DNA of 64,000 nucleotides, taken from Siphonodentalium dalli. Its lineage: Eukaryota; Mollusca; Scaphopoda; Gadilida; Siphonodentaliidae. Shown in pieces: positions 12,535 to 23,423 of this stretch. How positions within the stretch are numbered: the first letter of the stretch is position 1; the number at the start of each line of letters is the position of its first letter. The notes beneath the pieces were generated by a model. That model was not told the origin of the DNA. It saw only the letters and a list, made by a program, of their open reading frames with translations, and ran no database searches. A program made the position numbers and the translations under genes. Location of the stretch: positions 113,543,319 to 113,607,318 of the forward strand of contig CP136066.1 of the NCBI GenBank assembly GCA_032622095.1, read 5' to 3'.

Positions 12535-12745
12535 TACATCGAGTACGATTTATGTCCTTTTTTTTCGTCAGTTTTACAGATTTCTTTTCGCGGGAGGCCA
12601 TTTTGCAAAACTGAAAGCGAAACTAACTTGAACTTTATTAAATTAATTTTAATATCTCTCTTTTAATTGTAATCCAGCATTATTAATGGCCTCCCGCGAA
12701 AAGAATCAGGTAAAACTGACGGGGGAAAAAAGACAAAAATCGTTA
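12535..12745. repeat. Inner hairpin of the foldback
   Basis: Inverted arms pair CGATTTATGTCC with GACAAAAATCG and CTTTTCGCGGGAGGCCAT with GGCCTCCCGCGAAAAG, around an AT-rich loop. It sits immediately before the nested MITE. Confidence 0.8.
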
Positions 12746-13240
12746 TTAAAGGTACATAATCCGAACAGAGGCTCCTCATCTCAACAGATTCCAACAACAA
12801 CAATCCGATTAGAGGGTCTTATATTACTATTTCTTTGGCTTTGGGGGTAAAAAATATTTGATTCGAGTCGAGGAACCCATCAAACAAAGCTCAGAGTTAT
12901 TAGATATTGATTTTTGAAATTTGTTAGTTTCTCGAGATGAGTACTAATAATTGCCGTCAGTTTCATAACCTGCGCGAGATGTGTAGGCCTACACCAAAAC
13001 ACAATTCAAACAGACAAGGATGGATAACTCTAAAATCAAAGAGGTAATAATAACGCAATTTTGACTGAGTTCTGGGCCAGAAAGTATTCCCGATAATGAA
13101 AAATAATAGATTTCTAAAATCGATATCTAACAAATCTGAGCTTTGATGGGTGACTTCCTCGACTCGAATCAAATACTTTTGACCCCCAAAGCCATTCAAA
13201 TAGTAATTGAGAGGAGTTTTATCGGATTGAGTACCTTTAA
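12746..13240. mobile_element. TTAA-flanked MITE, family AGGTACTCAATCCG (copy 2, nested)
   Basis: Same termini and interior as the element at 9687-10166, with TTAA at 12746-12749 and 13237-13240. The left terminus is slightly diverged (AGGTACATAATCCG). Inserted inside the larger foldback. Confidence 0.87.
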
Positions 13241-13575
13241 ACTCGATGTATGTTGAATACCACACCCAAATTACCTGTCCTTCGTGAAACAACGTCTGTG
13301 GGCTATTTAGTTTGATGATTAGAGTATAGATTTCGGTGATTTAGGAGTTGGATTGTTTGATTTTTCATTGGACAGACGTTTCGGGTACCAACCAAATAAA
13401 TTTGATTTATCAACTTTAAATGTTTTTCTATGTTCACTAATCTCAAATACGACAGCGAACCAAACTTTTGTGAAAACTATGATTATTTGGTCACATACAT
13501 GTAGTGCTGCAATTACAGATCAATAAAAAATAAAATGTTGCTTTTGTAGAGAAAAATGCTAACCTCTATCAAAAA

Positions 13576-13759
13576 TGAGATAATAACCAAGTGAACACAA
13601 CGAAATATCAATTATGTTGAATTTACACCACTTATGATCAAGGGGCAGGGGGAGTGTTATGGTGTCTTGTGGACACATGTTTTAATTTCATTTTGTCCCC
13701 AGTTGTCATTTCACCTTGAGGCAGTATGAACGATAAAGTGAATCCAAGTCAATTTAGTC
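13576..13759. other. Spacer, no gene seen
   Basis: AT-rich sequence between the foldback and a retrotransposon tail. Nothing recognised. Confidence 0.45.
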
Positions 13760-13920
13760 AGTCCGTGTACCGGTATATAGTTTGTAATTAGGAAGCAGGA
13801 AGACAGCCCGATAGGACAAGGCTACCCCGACAATATACTGCTTTACCTAACTATGTATTACTGCCATTGTATAATTCATGTATTGGAAATAAATTATCCT
13901 ATCCTATCCTATCCTATTAA
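13760..13920 (+). mobile_element. Non-LTR retrotransposon 3' tail with (TATCC)n
   Basis: The segment with AGACAGCCCGATAGGACAAGG, then GTATTGGAAATAAA, and a terminal (TATCC)n run at 13898-13917 has the form of the 3' UTR and tail of a LINE or a SINE derived from it. No coding part remains. Confidence 0.6.
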
Positions 13921-15200
13921 GTTCGTTTTAACTCTATTTTTGACTTACTTGTGCAATTTGGGTTATTTATATAAATGCTTCATATACAAATAGGCAGCTA
14001 AGCATATACGAGCGTTTTAACATTTCACTCGATAATATTTTGGATGGTTCGAGCTATTTGTGATCTAAAGTTCAGGTTTCGGTAAAACGGCAATTATGCA
14101 GCCTCTGTTCATTCAAGAAAGTTTAATATAAGATATATATAATTATGCGTGATTTTGTCCCGAAAATGAATTTTTTTAATTAAAAGGAACCGTAACAAAT
14201 AAGTCAAGAACCATCACAATACCGGCGATAGAACGACTTCCGATGTGACAGTTCCTACACAGTGACTACATTTTTGTAAATGCAAATGAGATATACATGT
14301 CTCAGAACATTTATTAGTCATCGCTAAACGCGCATGTTTTGTTGAATCAGCGACACATTTTTTTCATAAAACGTCATGGGTATCGCGCTTTCCCCACGAT
14401 TTCTACGAACATTATGGGTCTATACAGCAAGTGTGCACATTAACAAGCATATTGCGCACATGAGAAAAGTGCATCCACTACTGGTCGTAAGAAATGGGTT
14501 TTCTGATGTGCCATCACCGGATGATCACCCCCCTGATAAGAAAATATCAACAAACTTTGTTACTTAAAAAATCGTGAAATCGGATCTCAGCTCTCGGACT
14601 CCAATTTTTTGCAAGTGATAATTTTTGCAGAGTAAAAGAGAAACACTTTATCAGAGATGTACGAATTGTCTCTAATGTATCTCGCAATAGAGCAAGCGAA
14701 ACGAGGGTCACATACAACAATTAAATATGGACTCAGCTTTTGGGCGCACATAAGCAGAGAGACAACGCAGTTGTTAATGCCCTCGGGTGTATACTGTCCC
14801 CGAGATTCTAGATAGCTATGGTTGGCTGGGCGTTTTATAAATAGATAATGGGTTTTTCCGGTAAGTGACAATTTGCAGTAGGTCCATATTTGCAGAGGTC
14901 CCCGAATTCGCAGAGGTCCCCTAAAATGGTCGAAATATGTTGATTTTAATGAGGGAACAGGTGCGTATATGTCAATTGATACGTATTTTAAACAAATAAC
15001 GACACCATCATCATAATAGTGGTTTGTTCTATCAATCATTTCATCATCATCATCATAATACAGAACAAGTCTTGCGACTTTTCGTCCCAATAACATTATT
15101 TGCAATGTTTGTTTACAAATATATGTATCGTCATTCGATAATTACTTGCGATTCACTTGAACATATTACTTGTCCTCGAACTCGTATTTTATATAATAGA
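13921..15200. other. Gene-free stretch with one long unassigned frame
   Basis: A 172-codon minus frame (14587-15105) is the longest open frame here but shows no recognisable domain. Part of it is a short direct repeat (GCAGAGGTCCCC twice near 14893-14921) and part an ATC/ATG trinucleotide run near 15003-15060. No gene is supported. Confidence 0.4.
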
Positions 15201-15204
15201 AGAA

Positions 15205-15720
15205 TGAATCTATGTATATTTTGAATTGATCGGGTGTTGGAGCCTCAACAGCGAAGTCTGGCAGATAGTTCCAGCAATTTACCACCCTCTGCGTGAAGAA
15301 ATATTTTCCTATGGCCTTGTTAACAATTAATGGGCATCTGTAGCTTTTTATTATGTCCTCTTGTTCTTCCTGATGAATGTCTTTCTAATAGGTCACAGGC
15401 ATTGATATTGTAATGAACATTCAACAGTTTATATACCTCGATTAGATCTCCTCTAAATCTTCAATATTTTAAAGACATCAGATTGAGTCTTATCAATCGG
15501 ACTCGGTAGCATAGAGTTTTGATTTGACGAACTAGTTTCGTTGCTTTTCTTTGTATTTCTCTAACACAATGCTTTGATATTTGTGATGTAGGCTCCAAGC
15601 AGAGTTACAGTATTCGATGATAGGTCTGACCATGCTTATGTAGAGCGATTAGAAAGTGTCTATGTCCAAGTTCGTGAAAGTTCTATTGACTATGCAGATG
15701 ATTTGAGAAGCTTTATTGTT
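15205..15720 (-). pseudogene. LINE reverse transcriptase C-terminal remnant
   Basis: On the minus strand, SMVRPIIEYCNSAWSL (15591-15650) is followed by RGDLIEVYKLLNVHYNINAC and RGHNKKLQMP. After a one-base frameshift comes NKAIGKYFFTQRVVNCWNYL and then PDFAVEAPTPDQFK. This is the conserved C-terminal region of CR1/L2/jockey-type LINE polymerases (RGDLIE.YK, RGH..KL, FF..RVVN.WN.LP). Frameshifts and an internal stop make it a dead copy. The catalytic domain is not seen upstream, so it is 5'-truncated, as is usual for LINEs. Confidence 0.9.
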
Positions 15721-18700
15721 TTAGGATATTGTACGAAGGCTAATCTGGCCGTGTCAAATTGAGCTATAGCGATGGGATATCTCGCAGGACAACACATTTC
15801 GGGTTTTCGTGGGGTGTGTATTCACTGGATGTCTTATAGTTGCAGTATGTAACTATTATGACCGCGTTAATTGCTTTCGATGTTTAGGTATGAAGAATGG
15901 CTGGGCCATGCACTCTTGAAGATTTTATGGCGGGAACACAATGCCTCCGATTTTTGATCCGCATTTAGAAGCTTTCTGGTGTGGTGAATGAGAAACCTAC
16001 AGTAAAAAGCCATAATTTTTTGGATTAGTTGTTTTAACGGAATTATGAGGCGGTGCATTCATGTAACCAATATATTTTATATTATAATAATATGATCTTG
16101 AGGTCGTTACCATTTCTGATTATGGTTTTGTTGCATCTGTACTGTTTATCTTGAAGCATGTACGATATGACTCATTCCAATCTACATGTCAATGAATCCC
16201 AGTCACACAATACGGAACCTCCATACCAAATATAAGCTAAATCGGCTTGACGTACGGACATACGTACGAGGAGTGATGGCTATAGCTCCACCAGAGATGA
16301 GGCTAAAATGTGTGGTTGTTGTGATCCTGGTATGATTTCGAACCTTCAATAAATACTCCCTTAATAGAGCATGAAATTACATATTGATGCGTTAAAATAT
16401 ATCAATACAACGGTGGTGCATGCACCCAGAACCAACAGTTAATCCTTACTCCGCATAGTGGCGAGAGCCTCCCTGGAGGACAGACTTTGACTTGATCCTC
16501 AACATCAGGCAAACGGGCCACAACTATCAATATACTCAGATGCAAAGAACTATTATATTCGCAGGAGACTAAGCCTTTATAGACGAGTTATATGAGAACA
16601 CTACCAACATTATTTGATTATGATTTTTTCATGATTCAATTGTCAGGGTGACTATAAAAGATGGATTGGGAGTTGGATTTCAATAGAATCCATCTGTTAT
16701 TGATCAAGCAACGAATGGACTAAAAATGAATGATTTGTGATCCAGTCCATATCCTACGCAGTTTCAATTTTTCTACTAGTTCCTTGTGATGAAGAATACA
16801 TTCTGATTGTATTTCCTGGAATGAATAATTGTTACAAACAGGATGTACTGTAGGTGGGAGTCATCACTTGGAACATTCACAAGTGAAGCTCCATTATCTC
16901 CAACTTTTAGAATAATGCAATCATAACCATTTGTTTCCAGCCTTGGGAAATAAACAAATCCTTTTTTTTTCTCTCAGGTTGGAAATCTAGAGTAAAAATA
17001 AGTAGTTCCATAATTTTGACCAAATGTTTGGTATTTCCCACTTGTGTGTATTCAGACTTTGTTCAACTGTTAAAATTGTGTGTCACCATTGATGCAAACA
17101 GGCTTGAGGCCACTTGAGGCACCCCATTACCAATACATCGTCCCCTGCTCTTATCGTGCCTCCACAATTGTGAGTCAAAAGTTGGAAATTCAAGAGTCCA
17201 GATAACAAAGGTAGGAAATTTCAGACAAAATTGAAACAGAAGTCTCAAACTTTTATGGACTGATCAGGAATAATGCTCTTTTTGACGTTTTCTTTAACTT
17301 GTTTTTACCCAGGAAAGCAGCACTATAATTTCCTGTTCATTCTTTCAAATATATCACAGCATTTGCTTTTGTAAATTATCTTACAAAACTTGAAGTGAAT
17401 ATAATCTTAAAACCCTACATTAATTTATTAAAGATGCCTGGTCTGATAGTGACACCAAATGATAACATTTCCGAAAAATTTCAGCTTACCATGCAAAAGA
17501 AATATGAAAAATAATTCAAATCAACATCACAGGTATTGTAAAAATCCACACAATAAAATCACCAAAAGCTCATAACTGAGAACGCTCTTTATTATCTACC
17601 GCTTTTGTGCAACAGAAGCATGGACACTCTTTATATGAGACGCTCAGTGGAAATTTTGCTAGGCTGACAATTCAAAATGTATTAAAACTTCCCTTTTGAA
17701 AGTCAATATCTGGCTATCAAAACCTGCTATTATATGGACACTTGGGTCTGATATAATGAATTTCTGGTATATAATATGTACAGATTGAGTTCTTATGATG
17801 TCGAATTGAACAGGGAAGGTTTAAACCTAGTAAGTTTTGCTTTTGTATTGATCCAGGGCATAACTGACTGGGGGGGGGGGGGGGGGGGGGTGAGACCCCC
17901 CCCCCCAAATTTTGTTCAAAATTGAATGCACAACACCAAAATAAGTTGATCAAAGATTAGTTGAAATTATTCTGGTTGTTTGATTTTCAAACCAGTATTT
18001 ATAAATTTATTAAACTTCCCAAGCTTGGGCCTGGTGTAAGGGGGGGGGGGGGGGGCAGAACAGTTGGAAATTCTATGGTGGACACCTCCCCAATGGAGAC
18101 CCCTAGCCCAATGGAGACCCCCTAGCCACAGGAATGTGGCTCACAAATATCAGTCGATCAGATTCACAGTTTGACAAAGAAGTTTTCTATTTACTTGGTG
18201 ATATCAGTGTACAAATTACAAAAGTTATAAATTAACCATGGACACATGGCTCAATCAGTCAACAAGTCAAACAAGAATAAACAAAGTAGTCATATCATTC
18301 ATCATTTATTGGTCATCACAATAAATAGATAAGATACCATGATCTCCCATTCCATCCTCTCTCAACAATGTGACTCAATAACCATAATCAGTCCCTGGAG
18401 ACTGGGGCTGGCATCGTAATCAGCCGATCAATACAAAAAGCACCTCTCTGAGTTTATATTTCCACATGAGTCATTAAGCTATCAGTGTTTGTTCCTCATG
18501 TTAACTGAGTAACAGAGTACTTTGCTGATGAATAATATATTTAATCAGTTATAAAAATAGATCTGAAATGAATCGGACTCTCCCGAAGGCATTCCTCCCA
18601 CATCTGGGGCACGGGAAGCAGTGAGCGTAAAATTACACATCTATGGTTGTTCACTGAGCTCAATACAAAATTATAGTACACAGCTTATACAATGAACCAA
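15721..18700. other. Gene-free stretch with paired G/C homopolymers
   Basis: No supported gene. A G21 run (17870-17890) followed after five bases by C11 (17896-17906) makes a perfect homopolymer hairpin, and another G16 run lies at 18040-18055. A short phrase near 16090-16125 (GATCTTGAGGTCGTTACCAT) recurs near 44550, so dispersed repeat fragments are present. Confidence 0.5.
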
Positions 18701-18709
18701 GTATGTGAA

Positions 18710-18815
18710 CTGGTTAACGTTATTGCACATGTTTGTTGTGACGCGATGGTAAAACAAGAACTGTATGTTCCAGTTTTACCTCGCATCATGACAAACGAGT
18801 GCAATAACATTAACA
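18710..18815. repeat. Hairpin with about 41-bp stem
   Basis: TTAACGTTATTGCAC...GGTAAAAC (18713-18754) is mirrored by GTTTTACC...GTGCAATAACATTAA (18773-18813). Weaker complementarity continues outward. Overlapping frames on both strands arise from this symmetry. Confidence 0.8.
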
Positions 18816-21150
18816 TGTTTACACAACTGTGTTGTTCTATGTTTATTGCACACTCTGAGATTGCAGCTTGCATTATACTGAAGTTTAGATCGATATTGGT
18901 TTATTTAATTGAACAAACTTGTGATTTAAGAAGAATATACCTCGTAATTTATTGAAGACATTTTCTGTTACAGTTGATGTCATAAATGATGTCTGCATAA
19001 CTTGTTTGAATAGGCCATAATCAAGATTTTGTTTTTGATTAACCTCTTCACTGCTAATGACATCCTGATGTCATGTGCTGGGCCATTGTCATTGCCATTT
19101 TTCAAAGGAAAAATATAATGGTAATATCACAAAAACCCTAAAACTGACTCTGCTGAACGGCTATTATCACAATCTTGGAACATGATACACTGTTTCAAAC
19201 TTTTGAGATACAATGGTTCCGATACATAATGGTGCAAGTGTACTGAAGTAGGTCCACACTCGCATATAACACACAGCATGTCATTTTACATACATTCAGT
19301 GAAGTCACACGACAACGCAAAACTCAAATAAATAATAGAGAATAATTCATACATAAAATGCATACAACCACCCACGGCCCACCAACTATATTTTTTTTAC
19401 CTACAATCCTGCAGTAAAATTTTACCTTCACGTGACCCCTGTCAGTTTGGAATCAATGATTTGTTAAGCTGAAATTCACACTATTTATATCATCAGATAG
19501 ATACTGTACTGACACATGCATCCCTCAAATATAACTAATTCAGAGTACGTAAGGCATCTATGAATAAAAAAAATGGCTTATGCCAATAACTCACACGAAG
19601 ATGAGCAAGTTTGTCCATTTCAGTGGATTTTTGTCCAAGGTCAAATGGCCCTGAAGGTAGCAATACACAATTTCCAGCAATTTGCGAGGGGGGTAGTGTA
19701 TTTCAAATCTCTACTGAGTCATTATCCTGCCATAAGCCTCATGAATAATTTTTTATTTCAGAGAGAAATGATTGGTGTAAACAAATATATGTGCGTTGGT
19801 AATTTTCGTAACATTAATCACTGAGTTATGCCCCTTGGTTTGCACACACAAAACATACGATTTTAATTATTTTTGACTAAAATTGACCTATTTCCACATA
19901 AAATTAGACCATGTCACTAAATAAGCTTCTTCTATGTGATATTTTGGTTCATAGAGCTATTTACATCCTTTAGTTTGGAATATAACATGTCCTCGCTCTT
20001 TAAATATATTTCTTGTCGGGTTGTTTTGTTCCCCCTACCCCAAAACAAAGGCAATCGCAAAAACATTTGGTCATTGTGAGAAACGATGGCAATTTTCATA
20101 TTTTGCATACAGATCTCGCAGCAACCTTTTAATAAGTGGTGAGTAAGAAACCCCTGCATACATTATAATATAATCAAATCTGTATAAATTTGTCTAGGTT
20201 AAGCCATATTTGTCATATTTTGACTGGACTAATCATGTAAAGATGTTGAATGATGCAGTAGCTCTAAAAGTGGATTGCCAAGACATGCTATTACCATATT
20301 TACTACATTAGCAGTCACTGCATAGATACCAGACAATATCTATTCACTATGTGAATATCAAACATGGGCTCAGTAACTTTTCAGACACACATTGTTCTGC
20401 TCAATAACATTAGTAGACAGTTTCTTAGGGACTTATGAAGGCACTCCAATCCAAATAACATTCACCGTTTGACACTGTAGTTCTGTTATCTGCCAAAACA
20501 AGCAAATTGCTGGATATTGATTTTCTAGTGAGCATTCTAAGACAAGCGAGTTCTTGTTCTGATACCAGATCAAATGTGAGTTTTTTTCTACACCCATGAC
20601 AGCATGAAAGACATGTATTCAGTGGAATCACAGCCACTGAATATATATTTTGTGTACCACAAGAGGAATATAAGCCGGTAACAACTTCATGTTGACATAT
20701 TCAACAAGAGGAATGACACAAATTACCTCAACTATCTGCTTGCGTCGATGCCCCTATATTTGATGTTTTTTTCATCAGACATAAATGACAATTATGGTTG
20801 TTATAGTATCAATGGAGCTCACAGTTAAGGATTGGACTTACTCGATACAAGGGTGTAGAATAAATACAGAACACAACCTGCTTCAGAATCTCAAATCTTT
20901 TATCAAATTCACCATGGAGGCGCATAGTCACATTTCACTCAAGCTCTGCTCTCGTGAAAAATGTCCTTGCATCATCTACAACTCCTGCAATAACAGATTG
21001 TCGACTATGATATGTGTTGTGTTTTGTAATACCCTAATTAGCCCTAGACAAATGATAATTATTCTGTAAAGTGAGGGACTGGTCTTTATTTACTGTGAAG
21101 TATAAAATTTAAATTGGGAAGTATTTGGCCAAAGAACATTTGTTTAACTT
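18816..21150. other. Gene-free stretch
   Basis: AT-rich DNA with short frames on both strands. No splice-bounded coding block was recognised, although the missing 3' exon(s) of the APC1 gene could lie here or further left. Confidence 0.45.
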
Positions 21151-21499
21151 GAAGGGGTACTGTACACTAAATGCGGCCATTTATGGGACCATCTCCTATT
21201 ATACTCAACAGAATATATGCAACAAATGAATGCATTTGAGCCAAGGATGAGTGCAAAATACATTCATGTGCTCCATGAAGGATGTAAACAACATGGTAAT
21301 TATAATGAAAATGGGATTATGACTCGAGTCATTAACTCATTTTCATTATAATTACCATGTTGTTTACATCCTTCATGGAGCACATGAGTGTATTTTGCAC
21401 TCATCCTTGGCTCAAATGCATTCATTTGTTGCAAATATTCTGTTGAGTATAATAGGAGATGTCCCACATATGGCCAGATTTAATGTACAGTCCCCTTTA
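21151..21499. mobile_element. Near-perfect foldback MITE with AAGGGGTACTGTAC ends
   Basis: The whole 349-bp unit is a palindrome around GACTCGAGTC (about 21318-21327), with arms of about 165 bp. Example: GGAGCACATGAGTGTATTTT on the right pairs with its complement on the left. The termini AAGGGGTACTGTAC / GTACAGTCCCCTTT match the element at 7769-8419, so both belong to one family. Edge bases have drifted, and a clean TTAA duplication is no longer visible. Confidence 0.85.
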
Positions 21500-21938
21500 G
21501 CTGAACATTCCCTACATATAAATGAATGAAAATATATTTTTGGCAGTTAAATAATAAAAACAGTCCTCTGAATGAAAAATCGATCATTCCTATATAAACT
21601 GTTATAACTGAATGGGAAAATCCATTTTGAATGGGTTAAATGAACGAATAGATTAAATCTTCATGTGGATATATTCAAGTTGCTGTATTTAGTGAGATAA
21701 GTCGACCCAGTGACACAAACAGAGGATCATTAGCCAGGTCCCCTGGGAATATTTCATTTCATCCACCAGGCAGCGTTATCTCTGATAGAATATCATCCTG
21801 GAACCATGATTTGCACTGCACTATCCAGGCAATATTAGTGGTGACAGCCAGTGTCAATGTCGTAGATTTGAATCTATTCAAGTCCCTGTTTTCCAAGCAC
21901 TAAGAAATCTGAAGGCAGCAGGAATACTCAAGGTCGGG
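21500..21938. other. Spacer, no gene seen
   Basis: Unique-looking sequence before the 45-bp minisatellite. No coding block recognised. Confidence 0.45.
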
Positions 21939-22253
21939 ATCTTTTTATGTAGAACTGGTAACGAAAGAACATCTGAAAAGAGAATGGCTTTGTGTAGAAC
22001 TGGTAACAATAGAACATTTGAAAAGACAATGGCTTTGTGTAGAACTGGTAACAAAAGAAAATCTGAAAAGAGAATGGCTTTGTGTAGAACTGGTAAGGAT
22101 AGAACATCTGAAAAGAGAATGGCTTTGTGTAGAACTGGTAACAATAGAACATTTGAAAAGACAATCGCTTTGTTTATAACTGGTAACAATAGAACATTTG
22201 AAAAGACAATGGCTTTGTTTATAACTGGCAAAGATAGCAGATCTGAAAAGTGA
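21939..22253. repeat. 45-bp minisatellite, exactly 7 units
   Basis: Seven head-to-tail units of exactly 45 bp (315 bp), containing GGCTTTGTGTAGAACTGGTA. Because the unit is a multiple of three and largely lacks stops, several frames on both strands stay open across it. Read on the plus strand it gives a 15-residue repeat starting MALCRTG. The units differ by a few bases (GTGTAG against GTTTAT; ACATTT against ACATCT), and the last two copies share GTTTATAAC. Confidence 0.95.
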
Positions 22254-22766
22254 ACGGACCATATCACAGGTTACCTATTTTGCCAAATATTACAACTACA
22301 AGGATAAATGAAAAACTATTTTATCTTTGAAATATCTTTGAAATGCTGGGCTGTCGCCGCCCAATGCATACCACCACGTAGGATAGCACCTAGTGTTCTC
22401 CTATAATGATGAAATTAAGGTAATTCTAGCTTTTAATCCCTTTTTTTTAATCCTGTCATGGTGGTAAATATATATATATATACAATTAAATTGAGATCCA
22501 GCAGCCACTGGCTAAGATGTCTGCTCAAAAGAAAAGAACACGATTTCCAAATATTTAAAACACAGAATAAAACTAGAATGGAAACCTGAACAGTGCCAAT
22601 TTACACTCATTTGAAAGCTCTCGTACCAAATTAAAACATTTCTATACTGAATGGATTCTCCAATTGAGTTATAAAAGTCTACATTGGAATAATCTATTAT
22701 TCACTTGGAGCGATGTTCAGGTAATAAAAGGTGCTTGCGAAAAAAAGAAAACAAATTCTGGCGCTA
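22254..22766. other. Spacer with TA microsatellite
   Basis: Contains a short TA run (about 22470-22481). No gene recognised. Confidence 0.5.
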
Positions 22767-22995
22767 CTCTCAGTTGCCTAATAATAGTGTCAGCACTATT
22801 ATTAATTTTTGAGAAAATTCCCAACGATCACTATTAGTTGGTATTGAGACATAGAGTGAAATTTTCATCACTATTATTAATTTCAGTGTAAATCCCCACC
22901 CATCACTATTATTAGGCCATCACGATTATTAATTTCAGCATAAATCCCCACCCATCACTATTATTAGGCCACCACGACTATTAGGCACCTGAGAG
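22767..22995. mobile_element. TA-flanked MITE, CTCTCAGTTGCCTAATA termini
   Basis: Inverted termini CTCTCAGTTGCCTAATA and GACTATTAGGCACCTGAGAG are each bordered by TA (22765-22766, 22996-22997), as in Tc1/mariner-type elements. The interior carries a short repeated phrase (CACTATTATTAATTTCAG and CCCACCCATCACTATTATTAGG). Confidence 0.75.
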
Positions 22996-23291
22996 TAATG
23001 AGATATTTTTCGGTATCCCCTCATAAACATTAGATTTTCTTTTTATTATACGTGTATCCAAAGAATTTCACCATTCACAACAATAAACTTTAATCGATTT
23101 TGTCCATATGTATGCCACATTTCAACACAAAACGTGCTATCGTGATATATAAGAAGAAAACAAAGCTTAACTCTACCGATTCACAAGGATTGTTTTAATA
23201 TTCTTGGTGCACATTGGTACAATAAAGTGAACCTATTTCTCCCAAGAGAACTACCGGTAAATATATAACTAAATATTGAATAAGACATTAC

Positions 23292-23423
23292 CTTCATTGA
23301 ATACTGCTGCTAAATCTTGGCTCATCGGCATGTCATACCAGACTAGGAATGCGGAGAGCATCGTCGCGTCACATTCCACAGATTGTTCCCCCTTAATGTA
23401 GCTCACTAACAGTTGTGCGTTGT
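23292..23423 (-). CDS. ANAPC1: ANAPC1 exon (most 3' one found)
   Basis: 132 nt. The acceptor TTTGTCTTTACAG lies just above 23423 and the donor GTAATG below 23292. It opens with two bases that complete an Asn codon from the previous exon, then encodes NAQLLVSYIKGEQSVECDAT and MLSAFLVWYDMPMSQDLAAV, ending one base into the next codon. The MLSAFLVWYDMP part aligns with the conserved MLACFLVYHSVP region of vertebrate APC1. Roughly 30-45 residues should remain in exon(s) to the left. Confidence 0.92.

Larger units (their letters stand above)
12215..13575. repeat. Large foldback element with nested insertions
   Basis: The outer arms (about 12215-12545 and 13239-13575) are inverted copies of each other. 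For example, GTTGTTTCATGAAGTACAG on the left pairs with CTTCGTGAAACAAC on the right, and GGTACCCGAAACG pairs with CGTTTCGGGTACC. Between the arms lie a smaller hairpin (12535-12745) and a complete TTAA-flanked MITE (12746-13240). The nesting gives an order of events: foldback first, MITE later. Confidence 0.85.

Noticed and set aside
14587-15105. 172-codon minus-strand frame
   Set aside because: No recognisable domain, includes a short direct repeat and a trinucleotide run, and lies in the 3' region of a dead LINE. Likely a chance frame.
21878-22267. Repeat proteins on both strands across the 45-bp minisatellite
   Set aside because: Open frames on both strands follow from a 3n repeat with few stops; no promoter, splice or homologue evidence.
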